NCBI GenBank assembly: GCA_022561675.1
Contig: JADFQT010000009.1
Coordinates: 1 to 18,238 of the forward strand
DNA: 18,238 bases
Reading direction: 5' to 3'
Source of the DNA: Chloroflexota bacterium
GTDB lineage: Bacteria; Chloroflexota; Dehalococcoidia; Lucifugimonadales; UBA3495
The notes beneath the pieces are model-generated. The model was not told the DNA's origin, did not search any database, and saw only the letters and a program-made list of their open reading frames with translations. Position numbers and translations under genes: made by a program. Shown piece by piece: positions 6,342 to 14,679 of the stretch (within the stretch, counting starts at the first letter, position 1; each line of letters begins with the position of its first letter).

Positions 6342-7644
6342 GCTGTCCTTCATTGAGCTACCCCTCCGGAAGCTACTCCTCTGGGGGACCCGTGGCCTTC
6401 CTTCCTATTCTAAAAGCTGGCCTTGGCCCGGCTTGCCCGTTGGTTCCGCAGTAATCGTCGCCGCCCTGTCGAGCTTCTTAGTTGGGCTGCCGGTCTGGCT
6501 CCCAGCCTTGTCAAACGACCCCGTGGCTTTTATGGAGGTGTGCCGGGCTGCGGTAGAGCCCTGTCAAAGGGAGCTGAACGTACCGGTCGGCGAGCAAGCA
6601 GCTCTGGACCTATTTATCAGCGGCTCGGCCCCAGACCACCGGGATCAACCCTTGAACCTGGTGGCTTGGGAAACTCATTTCAACCTCGCGGGGGATGGTG
6701 AACTCCGGCTGGTGACGCAGTCACGGGCCGGCCAATCAATCGGGCAATCAAAGGTCGGGCTGCCGGTGCGTGAGCGAGGCCATTCCCGGTACGCCCTGGA
6801 GGGATTGGTCCGGCTTGAAGAGGAAACCCCGGGCCCAGATGCCGACTACTATACCGTCCAGAATCGGTTTAACGAGGAAACGGGGCAGTTGGACTATGCG
6901 GTTGCTCTGCTGGGCTCGAGAAAACCCCAGCCTTTGGCCTCCTCTGGCTCCAGCCGTGACCGCTGGCTCATTGGGCGAATCGTGTTCTTCGGTCAAAGCC
7001 CGGGAAGCATTCAGGTGTCCCCCAACACGGAAGCCTCCCTGCCATTTCAAGCGATAAGTCTCTCGGAGTCCGGAGAGAAGCTACCCATTGCCTTATCTGC
7101 CGGCAGCCCTCTGGCCACGGTCAGAGTTGGCCACCCCGACGGAACCCTGGACCTGGAAGGGCAGGTGGCAGGAAGCTCATCAATGGAATTGGTCGTGACT
7201 TTCTGGAATCCCGATGTTGTCCCGAAGTGGCGGCAGGGGTCAGATGAGCCGGTGGCAACCTTCAGGGAGATAGTCTCCGACCAAAATGGCAGGTTTCGCA
7301 TTGCCGATATCCCTTCCACGATTTTGCCGCCAGCCCGCTATGACGTTCGCGTCAAGGCCCGACACACCCTGGGCAATCTGACCTCTCGGGTTACAGTTCC
7401 AGCTTCGAATCCCGGCCTTGCCGCCTCACGCACTTTGGCGGTGGAATGGGATTCCTTACGGTACGGCGACGTAGATGACAACCATGTGGTTGACGATACC
7501 GACGTTGAAGCGCTGAAGACCAGCTTTGGCCGAAGGGCGGGCGAATCCAGATTCAATTCTCAGGCCGACTTCAATTTCGACCAAGTGGTTGACGGCCAGG
7601 ACTTCTCCCTCCTGGCCCAGAACTACTTGAGCCGCTCCCAATAG
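6262..7644 (+). CDS. Secreted or membrane-anchored protein with carboxypeptidase-regulatory-like domain and C-terminal dockerin-like module
   Basis: 460 residues from ATG 6262, which has AGAGG nine bases upstream but lies inside moaE in another frame (80-base overlap); ATG 6292 is an alternative. A hydrophobic stretch (about 58-82) is a likely signal or anchor. Residues about 104-290 begin with NVPVGEQAALDLFISGS, reminiscent of cohesin-type beta domains. Residues 294-380 fit a carboxypeptidase-regulatory / Ig-like fold (SDQNGRFRIADIP, YDVRVKARHTL). Residues 398-458 contain two dockerin-like calcium loops: D403, D405, N407, D414 and D436, N438, D440, D447; the usual loop Gly is replaced by His or Gln. 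Such pairs occur in many non-cellulosomal surface proteins. The role is unknown; surface assembly or adhesion is a guess. No partner cohesin scaffold is seen. The true start is uncertain, since the first 25 residues are read out of frame from moaE. Confidence 0.75.
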   Translation: MAPAGWPVKIMSSPLLKGPPRKPLVIKLSFIELPLRKLLLWGTRGLPSYSKSWPWPGLPVGSAVIVAALSSFLVGLPVWLPALSNDPVAFMEVCRAAVEPCQRELNVPVGEQAALDLFISGSAPDHRDQPLNLVAWETHFNLAGDGELRLVTQSRAGQSIGQSKVGLPVRERGHSRYALEGLVRLEEETPGPDADYYTVQNRFNEETGQLDYAVALLGSRKPQPLASSGSSRDRWLIGRIVFFGQSPGSIQVSPNTEASLPFQAISLSESGEKLPIALSAGSPLATVRVGHPDGTLDLEGQVAGSSSMELVVTFWNPDVVPKWRQGSDEPVATFREIVSDQNGRFRIADIPSTILPPARYDVRVKARHTLGNLTSRVTVPASNPGLAASRTLAVEWDSLRYGDVDDNHVVDDTDVEALKTSFGRRAGESRFNSQADFNFDQVVDGQDFSLLAQNYLSRSQ

Positions 7645-7681
7645 CCATCCCTCGGGGCTATTAGCCACCTTGGGGCTGTTA
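7640..7681 (+). terminator. Tandem hairpins at the end of the dockerin-like gene
   Basis: AATAGCC (7640-7646) pairs with GGCTATT (7656-7662) across a nine-base loop and includes the stop codon. A second, similar hairpin of about five pairs follows directly (7662-7678), as if the unit were duplicated. There is no T-run, so it may protect the 3' end or terminate weakly. Confidence 0.35.
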
Positions 7682-7875
7682 ACTAATAGAAACCGGATGG
7701 GAAACCATTTTCTTCCAACTGGCCTCTGTTACTTCCATCTGAAACGACGCCATATGATGCCGCTGAACGGACGCTGTCCTCCAAATGCATGGTCGGTATT
7801 CGTCTAGTATGTGGTAAATATACCGGGACTTTCGGTGATTAATAGGCCCCAAAGGAGCTAGATTGTCACCAAATC

Positions 7876-7904
7876 TTGACAGCCTATTTGCCCTTTGCTA
7901 GGAT
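7876..7904 (+). promoter_or_regulatory. Strong sigma70-type promoter ahead of the prenyl synthase gene
   Basis: TTGACA (7876-7881), an exact 17-base spacer, and TAGGAT (7899-7904): a perfect -35 box with a 4/6 -10 box. A start near 7911 would lie 9-12 bases before the first in-frame GTG/ATG (7920/7923) and about 140 bases before a more family-like ATG (8052). It is the best promoter in the window and could drive the first gene of the hopanoid locus. Confidence 0.55.
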
Positions 7905-7922
7905 TCCTCCCATCGTCACGTG

Positions 7923-9080
7923 ATGTATCTTATCTGGGTAGCTGAGGCCCTGCGCCCCCGGCTTGCCCTCCAGTGTTGGATGGAAAGCATGGGCAGCCGA
8001 TCCACCCGCCTGCAACGATCCGATAAGCCATCAACTCCCGTGCTGCCTGCCATGTTCGGTCGATATGAGGCCATGGTCGGCAGAGAGCTTTCCCAGGCAG
8101 TCCCCTTGCTCCCCCTGGCCGAGCTCTCTAATGTAATGCGGTACCACCTGGGGTGGGTGGACCGGCATGGGCAGCCAGCAGCCTCGCCGGCATCCCAGGG
8201 CAAGGCATTGCGTCCCACGCTGTGCGTTTTTGCCTGCCAGGCCCTGGATGGGGACTCGGCTCTGGCTTTGCCCGCGGCGGCGGCCCTGGAGCTGATCCAC
8301 AATTTTTCCCTGATTCACGATGACATTCAGGACCAGGGTTACGAACGCCGTCACCAGCCAACCGTCTGGTCTCTCTGGGGGGCGCCCAGGGCTCTGGTGG
8401 CCGGTGACGCCATGCAATCGGTGGGAGACCTTTCGGCCTTGAACTGCGCCGGGGTCGGAGTGCCGCCAGCGGTGGCCCTGAAAGTATCCGGAATCTTGAC
8501 CGAAAGCTACCTGGAAATGATTGAGGGCCAGTGCCGGGACCTGGTCTTCGAGACCAAGACCACCATTACTGTCGATCAGTACCTGGAGATGATCGCCCTG
8601 AAGACCGGCGCATTGATTCGTAGCGCCGTTGAGATAGGCTCTCTGCTGGCTACCGGGGATTCCGCCACCACTGCGGCCTTCGCCAATTTCGGCAGCTATC
8701 TGGGAAGGGCGTTTCAGATTCGCGACGACTTCCTGGGAATTTGGGGGGATGAAAAAGCCACCGGCAAGACCGCCGATGGCGATATTCGGCAGCGGAAAAA
8801 GTCCTTCCCGGTGGTGTACGCCCTGGAAAATTGCCTGGGGCCGTCGGGACGGGAATTATCGCGAATTTATGGGGCCGGCAACCAAGCTGAAATGGAGGAG
8901 TCAGACGTCGTGCGGGTCCGGGAGGTCCTGGACCAGGTTGGTGCCGCCGGCCATTGCCAGCAGCTGACCGAGCGCAGCGCCAGCCAGGCTTTGGAGGCTC
9001 TGCTTGGTGTCGAGCTGGCTCCCTGGGCCAGGACGGAAATTGAAGAGCTGGTGCACTTCCTCTCCCGCCGCGAATTCTGA
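7923..9080 (+). CDS. Trans-prenyl diphosphate synthase (FPP/GGPP synthase type)
   Basis: 385 residues from ATG 7923. The head-to-tail prenyltransferase fold is clear: GKALRP (about residue 93), first Asp-rich motif LIHDDIQDQGYERR (133-137 DDIQD), substrate lysine in LKTGALI, and second Asp-rich region FQIRDDFLGIWGD, where the last Asp of DDxxD is Gly, as in many GGPP-synthase-like proteins. The five residues before the first motif (FSLIH) have an aromatic at -5 and a plain DDxxD without the two-residue insert of typical bacterial FPP synthases, so product length (C15 or C20) is open. The context, ahead of hpnH and the squalene genes, suggests it supplies farnesyl diphosphate. The start is doubtful: ATG 8052 would place GKALRP near residue 50, as in relatives, but neither start has a clear ribosome site. 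Confidence 0.88.
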   Translation: MYLIWVAEALRPRLALQCWMESMGSRSTRLQRSDKPSTPVLPAMFGRYEAMVGRELSQAVPLLPLAELSNVMRYHLGWVDRHGQPAASPASQGKALRPTLCVFACQALDGDSALALPAAAALELIHNFSLIHDDIQDQGYERRHQPTVWSLWGAPRALVAGDAMQSVGDLSALNCAGVGVPPAVALKVSGILTESYLEMIEGQCRDLVFETKTTITVDQYLEMIALKTGALIRSAVEIGSLLATGDSATTAAFANFGSYLGRAFQIRDDFLGIWGDEKATGKTADGDIRQRKKSFPVVYALENCLGPSGRELSRIYGAGNQAEMEESDVVRVREVLDQVGAAGHCQQLTERSASQALEALLGVELAPWARTEIEELVHFLSRREF

Positions 9081-9411
9081 ATCATTGGCCCGAAGGGTGT
9101 TTCTGCCGGGGTGCTTGAGAAGCGATCGTTCATGGTTCGACAAGCTCACTAAACTGCTATGAAAGTCTAGGGATTATCATTAGTGGTAGTGAACCGCAGA
9201 TTCATGGTCGCTAATACCAAAGTGAAACCCGTAGGCTTAATATTGACCGCCGTGCAGGTCCCACCTTGGCTTTGGTATAGGAACGAAACCAGACCCGTGC
9301 ACCCTGACCCGGTCGAAGGGCGATTACCCAGGTTTTAAATACCACGGATTTGGATATTTTCACACACTCTCTCAGCAGCTCCCATAGTCTGCCCGGAGGG
9401 GTTTACTCAAC
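9081..9411. other. 331-bp non-coding region between prenyl synthase and hpnH
   Basis: No supported gene. Most of it is the apparently split palindromic element B (9109-9331), listed separately. The remaining stretch (9332-9394) is AT-rich and may hold the hpnH promoter, but I see no convincing -35/-10 pair. A strong ribosome site for hpnH (GGAGGGG, 9395-9401) closes it. Confidence 0.6.
9109..9331. repeat. REP-like palindromic element, copy B, apparently interrupted
   Basis: The left end (9109-9150, containing GGTTCGACAAGCTCAC) and right end (9279-9331, containing AGGAACGAAACC and GGTCGAAGGGCGATTACC) match the two halves of copy A at 5268-5351 in order and orientation. In copy A the halves adjoin; here about 128 bp (roughly 9151-9278) lie between them. 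The intervening piece carries its own inverted repeat, ATACCAAAG (9214-9222) with CTTTGGTAT (9270-9278). It looks like a small palindromic insertion within an older repeat, but target duplications are not evident. Confidence 0.5.
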
Positions 9412-10491
9412 ATGAAAAAACATACGGAATCATCCCTGGAACTGGCCCTGAAACCGGCCAAGCGGCCTATCGAACTGTCGGTTCGGTTGGCCTGGTATCT
9501 GCTGCGGAACAAGCTGCGCGGTAGAAAGCGATTCCCGCTGGTTACCATGCTGGAGCCTTTGGAAATGTGCAACCTGGCTTGCGTTGGCTGCGGCCGGATT
9601 CGGGAATACAAGCCGGTGCTGGACAAGATGATGCCCGTGGATGTTGCTCTCAAGGCCGTGGCAGAGTCCGGGGCTCCGATCGTTTCCATCGCCGGTGGGG
9701 AACCCACCATCCACCCGCAAATCGACCGGATCATCAATCGCCTGGTGGAACAAAGGTATTTCGTTTACTGCTGTACCAACGCCCTGCTGCTGGAGCGTCA
9801 GCTGGCCAAGATTCCGCCATCCAAGTATTTCTGCTGGGTGGTCCACATGGACGGGATGGAGGAGAAGCATGACGAATCGGTGGCGCGAAAAGGCGTGTTC
9901 AAAAAGGCCGTGGCGGGCATTGAACTGGCCTTGAGCCGGGGCTATCGGGTCTGTACCAACACCACCGTTTTCAGAAACAGCGACGTTGCCGACCTGAGGG
10001 AGATGTTCCAGTTCGTAGCGGAACTGGGTGTGGAAGGCTCAATGATTTCCCCGGGTTATGATTTCCAGGATGCGCCGGACCAGGACCTTTTCTTGACCCG
10101 CCAGGAAGCCAAATCGATTTTCAAGGAGCTGCTGGACCCGGCCAAAACCAAGGGTGCCCGTTTTTACAACAACCCGCTATATCTGAACTTTCTGCGAGGG
10201 GAGCGGGAGTATCAGTGCGCGGCCTGGTCCAATCCCACCTATACCGTCATGGGTTGGCGCAAGCCCTGCTATCCCCTGGCCGACGAACACGTGCAGGATG
10301 TTGAGGAGTTATACGATCCTCAGCTTTGGGAGGAGCAGTACGGGGTTGGCCGGGACCCCAGGTGCGCCAACTGCATGATGCACTGCGGCTTTGAGTCGGC
10401 CACTATCTTCCAGGCCATATCCACGCCAAAGGATTGGGTTACCTTGATAAAATCCGGCGCCGCTCACAAAGGTGGAATTACCGGCGCCTAG
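9412..10491 (+). CDS. hpnH: Adenosyl-hopene transferase HpnH (radical SAM)
   Basis: 359 residues, ATG with GGAGGGG at 9395-9401. The radical SAM cluster motif is C53-x3-C57-x2-C60 in MCNLACVGCG, followed by the SAM-binding GGEPT (95-99). C-terminal cysteines in CANCMMHCG are typical of the SPASM-like tail of HpnH. Family members use the 5'-deoxyadenosyl radical to add adenosine to the double bond of diploptene (hopene), giving adenosylhopane, the first step of extended hopanoid side chains. Cys120/Cys121 before TNA sit in the region where a conserved cysteine has been implicated in the HpnH reaction. The next genes, hpnG and hpnA, follow on the same strand. The length and all motifs are normal, so an active enzyme is expected. 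Confidence 0.95.
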   Translation: MKKHTESSLELALKPAKRPIELSVRLAWYLLRNKLRGRKRFPLVTMLEPLEMCNLACVGCGRIREYKPVLDKMMPVDVALKAVAESGAPIVSIAGGEPTIHPQIDRIINRLVEQRYFVYCCTNALLLERQLAKIPPSKYFCWVVHMDGMEEKHDESVARKGVFKKAVAGIELALSRGYRVCTNTTVFRNSDVADLREMFQFVAELGVEGSMISPGYDFQDAPDQDLFLTRQEAKSIFKELLDPAKTKGARFYNNPLYLNFLRGEREYQCAAWSNPTYTVMGWRKPCYPLADEHVQDVEELYDPQLWEEQYGVGRDPRCANCMMHCGFESATIFQAISTPKDWVTLIKSGAAHKGGITGA

Positions 10492-10526
10492 AATCTGAAT
10501 AAGTAGCGTTTGAGAATTAGAACCTG

Positions 10527-11330
10527 GTGCTTACTATCATTTCACCAATGAAAAGCGAGATCTCTTACCTGCTGCAGAAGCCTCGGCTTCAACCGTGGGG
10601 TCCCCGGTCGGATGGAGTCGCAGCCGAGTTCCTGGTGGTAGGCGTGGGAAAAGAGGCCGTTCAGCGCAGCCTGAGCCGTTGGTTGGAAGCGTCAGATAGC
10701 GTGTCAACTAACGGGTCAACATCTAACCGCCCAGACCGGCTTCTATTGCTAGGATTTGGCGGAGCCGTCGACCCGGCTCTGGCCTGTGGCGACCTGGTAC
10801 TGTCTGGCCGCTACCACTTGGATCTGGATATGCCGGAGGGGGTCGGCAAGGATTTTTTTGAGCCGGATTCTTCGATGCTTGAGCAAGCCGCGTCTGCGGT
10901 CAGCGCGTCGGGGCTAGCCTGGCGGGGGGTGGAGTCCCTGACAGTGAGCCGCCCGGTCGCTACCGGGGAAGAAAAGGCAGCTATCCACCGGAGGCACTCG
11001 GTTGGCCCGGTAAGTGTTGGCTTAATAAACATGGAAGATTACTGGGTCGCGGAGTTTGCCGCCCGGGCCGACATCCCGTTTCTGGCGGTCCGTGCCGTAA
11101 TCGATACCGCCGGCCAGGCAATTCCCAGCTATGCGTTGGGGCTTCAAGAGCGCCGTTGGAACGCCCTGGCCTCGGCAGCTACCAGGCCCTGGCAACTTCC
11201 AAACCTGGTGCGCCTGGCAAGCAACCTGCGCGTGGCCCAAAGGAGTCTGCGGCGATTTGCCGAGGCGTTCCTGCAAAATCCAGATAGACTTGATAGAGAA
11301 GAGACTCAGCAGCCCGTCGGGACCAGGTGA
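10527..11330 (+). CDS. hpnG: Adenosylhopane nucleosidase/phosphorylase-type protein HpnG
   Basis: 267 residues from GTG 10527; this start keeps the family's first strand and catalytic-region phrase (TIISPMKSE, E11), which ATG 10548 would cut. The fold is that of purine-nucleoside phosphorylases / MTA-SAH nucleosidases: GFGGAVDPALACGDLV (76-91), the substrate-binding MEDYWVAEFAA (169-179) and the acid Asp193 in VIDTAG. HpnG removes adenine from adenosylhopane made by HpnH, yielding the ribosyl-type hopanoid. A polar loop (about 55-68, rich in Ser, Thr and Asn) is less conserved. Its stop overlaps the next start by four bases (GTGA at 11327-11330), so hpnG and hpnA are translationally coupled. 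No strong ribosome site is seen for hpnG itself. Confidence 0.9.
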   Translation: MLTIISPMKSEISYLLQKPRLQPWGPRSDGVAAEFLVVGVGKEAVQRSLSRWLEASDSVSTNGSTSNRPDRLLLLGFGGAVDPALACGDLVLSGRYHLDLDMPEGVGKDFFEPDSSMLEQAASAVSASGLAWRGVESLTVSRPVATGEEKAAIHRRHSVGPVSVGLINMEDYWVAEFAARADIPFLAVRAVIDTAGQAIPSYALGLQERRWNALASAATRPWQLPNLVRLASNLRVAQRSLRRFAEAFLQNPDRLDREETQQPVGTR

Positions 11331-12322
11331 AGGTTCTGGTAACCGGCGCCACCGGCTTCATAGGGGGCAACTTGGCCCGCAGGCTGGTAGCGCAAGGCCA
11401 TCAGGTCAAGGCTTTGGCCCGACCGGGCAGCAACACTTCGACAATTAATGATATCGGCGATGGTACCGGGGTGGAGGTGGTTCCCGGTGACATTCTGGAC
11501 GCAGATTCAGTGGACCGGGGGCTTCGGGGCTGCCAGTGGGTTTTCCATTGCGCCGCCGCTTATACCTTCTGGAGCAAGAACCCGAGGGATATCTATCGGA
11601 CCAACGTGGAAGGTACGGCGATAGTCTTGGATGCCGCTGAGAGGGCCGGGGTGGAGCGGGTGGTATTTACCAGCACGGTGGGGACCATAGGTTTGCCGGC
11701 GGCGGGTTTGGGAAACGAATGCACTGAAATGCCGGCGGCTCAGCTGGTGGGGAACTACAAGAAGTCCAAATACCGGGCGGAGCAGCTAGCCCTGGAAAAG
11801 GCCAGGCAAGGGCTGCCGCTGGTGGTGGTAAATCCAACGGCGACGGTGGGTCCCTGGGATGTAAAACCCACCCCCACCGGAAAGATCGTGCTGGACTACA
11901 TTCGCGGACGCATGCCGGCTTATGTGGACACCGGGCTGAATCTGGTGGACGTGGCGGATGTGGCGGAAGGGCACATCCTGGCGGCGGAGAAGGGTAAGGT
12001 TGGCCAGCGGTACGTTTTAGGCAAACAAAATCTGACTCTGAAAGCGATTTTTGAACTGCTTGAGGGCATTACCGGAAGGAAGGCGCCAAGGACAAAAATT
12101 CCCAGGTGGCTGGCACTCGGCGCCGGATATTTCGACCAGTTGGTGGAGGGACAGTTGCTCGGCCGGGAGCCCCGAATACCCTTGGAAGGTCTCAGATCGT
12201 CCAAAAAACCCATGTATGTCAGCTGTGAAAAGGCAATTCACGAATTAGGATTACCCCAAAACTCAGTAGAGCAGGCGCTCGAGGAAGCCGTTGCCTGGTT
12301 TGAAAACCACGGGTATAACTGA
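11327..12322 (+). CDS. hpnA: Hopanoid-associated sugar epimerase/reductase HpnA (extended SDR)
   Basis: 331 residues from GTG 11327, overlapping hpnG by four bases. An extended SDR: cofactor motif GATGFIG (7-13), active-site Ser116 in TSTVGTIG, and the Tyr144/Lys148 pair in YKKSK. It closely follows the HpnA pattern (VDVADVAEGHILAAEKGKVGQRYVLG near 205-230). HpnA is regularly found in hopanoid clusters and is predicted to act on the sugar-like side chain or an NAD(P)H-dependent step, but its reaction is not settled. The gene ends 124 bp before shc. All catalytic residues are present. Confidence 0.9.
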   Translation: MKVLVTGATGFIGGNLARRLVAQGHQVKALARPGSNTSTINDIGDGTGVEVVPGDILDADSVDRGLRGCQWVFHCAAAYTFWSKNPRDIYRTNVEGTAIVLDAAERAGVERVVFTSTVGTIGLPAAGLGNECTEMPAAQLVGNYKKSKYRAEQLALEKARQGLPLVVVNPTATVGPWDVKPTPTGKIVLDYIRGRMPAYVDTGLNLVDVADVAEGHILAAEKGKVGQRYVLGKQNLTLKAIFELLEGITGRKAPRTKIPRWLALGAGYFDQLVEGQLLGREPRIPLEGLRSSKKPMYVSCEKAIHELGLPQNSVEQALEEAVAWFENHGYN

Positions 12323-12446
12323 TCCATACCGGGCCGCCGGAGGGACTTGAATAAATTATTCCAGAGTACCCGGGCAAGAAGGTCCCCCTGACCAAACGTC
12401 TCTTATTTCTAAATTGTCCCCAGAGGTTCAGAAGAGGTTCAGCAGG

Positions 12447-14555
12447 ATGGTCGTCCAGAATCAAAACAGAAGTGGCGTGGCGTGGCCGGAAACCGCGGCG
12501 TTGGACACCGGGGTCTTGGATCAGGCGATACAGCACAGTCAGGATTACTTTCGGGGCTGTCAGTACAATGAGGGATACTGGTGGGGAGAGTTGGAGTCCA
12601 ATGCCACCATGGCAGCGGAGTATTTGCTTCTATCTTATTTCCTGGGCAAGATGGACCAGGATCGATGGCGCAAGTCCTCCAACTATATTCTGAGCAAACA
12701 AAGGGAAGACGGGTCCTGGGGCCAGTATTATCAGGCTCCCGGCGATGTCAGCACTTCCATAGAAGCCTACTTTGCGCTGAAGCTGGCTGGATATTCCGCC
12801 GATTCCGAGCCCTTGCGTAAGGCTCGCGAATTCATTCTATCTCGCGGGGGAGTGCCCCAAGCCCGAGTGTTTACCAAGATCTGGCTGGCTCTCTTCGGCC
12901 AATGGGACTGGGCAGGCACCCCCAACATGCCGCCCGAGCTGATGCTGTTGCCCTCCTGGGCGCCGCTGAACATCTATGAGTTTTCCAGCTGGGCCCGCCC
13001 CACGGTGGTGCCCCTGCTGCTGGTGCTGACGCGTAAACCCACCTGCGAAGTACCCGAATGGGCCCAAATCGATGAGCTTTACCCCCAACCCCGTAGTGAG
13101 ACCGATTATTCCCTGCCCAAACCTCCGGCTAAATTGGGCTGGGCAAACCTGTTTTACCATTTGAACCGCCTGGTTGGCCTTTACCATCGCCTTCCGGTGC
13201 ACCCGCTGCGCTCTCTGGCCGAGCGGCGGGCCGTTCAATGGGTTCTGGATCACCAGGAAGCCGACGGATCTTGGGCCGGGATTCAGCCTCCCTGGGTTTA
13301 CTCGTTGATCGCCCTGCACCACCTGGATTCCTTGTCCCATGAGCCGGTGATAGAAAGGGGTTTTGACGGTTTCGAAAAGTTCGCTATAGAAGACGAAGAC
13401 ACCTTTAATGTGCAGGGATGCGTCTCTCCGGTGTGGGATACCTGCCTGGTCCAGCTGGCCCTGCTGGAATCGGGAGTGCAAGCCGATGACTCGATGGTGG
13501 TCAACTCTACTCAATGGCTGGTGGATCAGCAGATCTTGACCGGTGGGGACTGGCAGGTTCGGGTAAGAGACGTCCCGCCAGGAGGGTGGGCCTTCGAATT
13601 CCACAACGACCTGTACCCGGACATTGACGACTCCTCGGTGGTTATAATGGCTCTGGATTTGGCCCGCTTGGACCCGGAGGAAGAGACCAGGAAGGATCAG
13701 GTTATTGAAAGGGGCCTCTCCTGGATGCTGGCCCTTCAAAACAAAAACGGTGGCTGGGCCGCCTTTGATCGGGGCAATACCCGGGGCTATATGACCCAGC
13801 TGCCCTTCTCCGACTTTGGGGAATCCCTGGACCCTCCCAGCGCCGATGTTACGGCCCACGTTCTGGAGATGCTGAGCAGAATGGGCTATACTCGGGCAGA
13901 TTTGCGGGTCGAGCGAGCCTACCGGTATCTGCGGCAGGAGCAAGAGGACGACGGCTCCTGGTTTGGTCGCTGGGGTGTCAATTACATCTACGGTACTGGC
14001 GCCGCCCTGCCGGCTCTGGCGGCTATCGGCGAAGACATGAGCCAGCCCTACGTGCAGCGGGCTGTCGGGTGGGTTTTAGAACATCAGAACGAGGATGGAG
14101 GTTGGGGCGAAAGCTGCGGCTCATACGTGGACTCTTCCCTGCATGGAGTTGGTCCCAGCACAGCGTCGCAGACGGCCTGGGCGCTGTTGGCTCTGCTGGC
14201 GGCCGGTGAGGTCGATCACTCGGCCACCCGTAGAGGGGTTTGCTACCTGGTGGGTAGGCAGGAAGCGGATGGCACTTGGGATGAACCCTACTTTACCGGA
14301 ACCGGATTCCCCGGTTACGGGTTGGGTGAGCGGCCTAAACAGCCGCCCAAACCGGGCGAGCAGCACTTCCAGGGTCTGGAGATGTCCGGAGGGTTTATGA
14401 TCAACTACCATATGTACCGCAACTGCTGGCCGCTGTTGGCTTTAGGCAGGTACCGCAAGTTGGTAACGGAGCGTCCGGAGGTATCCGAAGGGGCCACGGA
14501 ATTTGAGCCCTGGAGTCTAAACAGAGGGACTGCGGTCCCCAACCCACGATCATAG
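12447..14555 (+). CDS. shc: Squalene-hopene cyclase
   Basis: 702 residues from ATG 12447, which has AGAGG nine bases upstream; an in-frame TTG at 12414 would add 11 residues but has no ribosome site. The acid motif DIDD is at 392-395 (in YPDIDDSSVV), the protonating Asp pair of all hopene cyclases. Several QW repeats are seen (QREDGSWG, QEADGSWAG, QNKNGGWAAF, QEDDGSWFG, QNEDGGWGE, QEADGTWDE), which tie the two alpha-barrels together. The active-site phrase FGRWGVNYIYGTGAAL is intact. The C-terminus carries the longer loop between TGTGFPG and FMINYHMYRN, known from one branch of bacterial cyclases. The enzyme is a monotopic inner-membrane protein that cyclises squalene to hopene or diplopterol; the squalene comes from HpnC, HpnD and HpnE encoded downstream. 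Confidence 0.97.
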   Translation: MVVQNQNRSGVAWPETAALDTGVLDQAIQHSQDYFRGCQYNEGYWWGELESNATMAAEYLLLSYFLGKMDQDRWRKSSNYILSKQREDGSWGQYYQAPGDVSTSIEAYFALKLAGYSADSEPLRKAREFILSRGGVPQARVFTKIWLALFGQWDWAGTPNMPPELMLLPSWAPLNIYEFSSWARPTVVPLLLVLTRKPTCEVPEWAQIDELYPQPRSETDYSLPKPPAKLGWANLFYHLNRLVGLYHRLPVHPLRSLAERRAVQWVLDHQEADGSWAGIQPPWVYSLIALHHLDSLSHEPVIERGFDGFEKFAIEDEDTFNVQGCVSPVWDTCLVQLALLESGVQADDSMVVNSTQWLVDQQILTGGDWQVRVRDVPPGGWAFEFHNDLYPDIDDSSVVIMALDLARLDPEEETRKDQVIERGLSWMLALQNKNGGWAAFDRGNTRGYMTQLPFSDFGESLDPPSADVTAHVLEMLSRMGYTRADLRVERAYRYLRQEQEDDGSWFGRWGVNYIYGTGAALPALAAIGEDMSQPYVQRAVGWVLEHQNEDGGWGESCGSYVDSSLHGVGPSTASQTAWALLALLAAGEVDHSATRRGVCYLVGRQEADGTWDEPYFTGTGFPGYGLGERPKQPPKPGEQHFQGLEMSGGFMINYHMYRNCWPLLALGRYRKLVTERPEVSEGATEFEPWSLNRGTAVPNPRS

Positions 14556-14679
14556 TGTTAGTGCCCAGAGCGAGTGAACCCTAAGGCAAAGCTAAGGTAG
14601 GACCCACATAGTTATATACCCAAACTCTACGGGTTTCAGCGTGATGTTAGTTTAGATAAACCGAGAGGGGTGAGGGAAG

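Noticed and set aside
12339..12391. Tiny frame (TTG 12347, 14 codons) after a GGAGGG sequence between hpnA and shc
   Set aside because: Spacing of two bases is too short for translation, and there is no other support for a leader peptide.
12837..13943. Long minus-strand open frame (368 codons) opposite shc
   Set aside because: It is antisense to a perfectly conserved cyclase, shows no domain pattern and has the Gly/Gln/His-rich look of a shadow frame in GC-rich coding DNA.
14300..14400. Loop of about 25 residues near the Shc C-terminus (after TGTGFPG) as a novel insertion
   Set aside because: As I recall, similar longer loops ending in FMINYN/H-YR occur in a known branch of bacterial squalene-hopene cyclases, so it is family variation.
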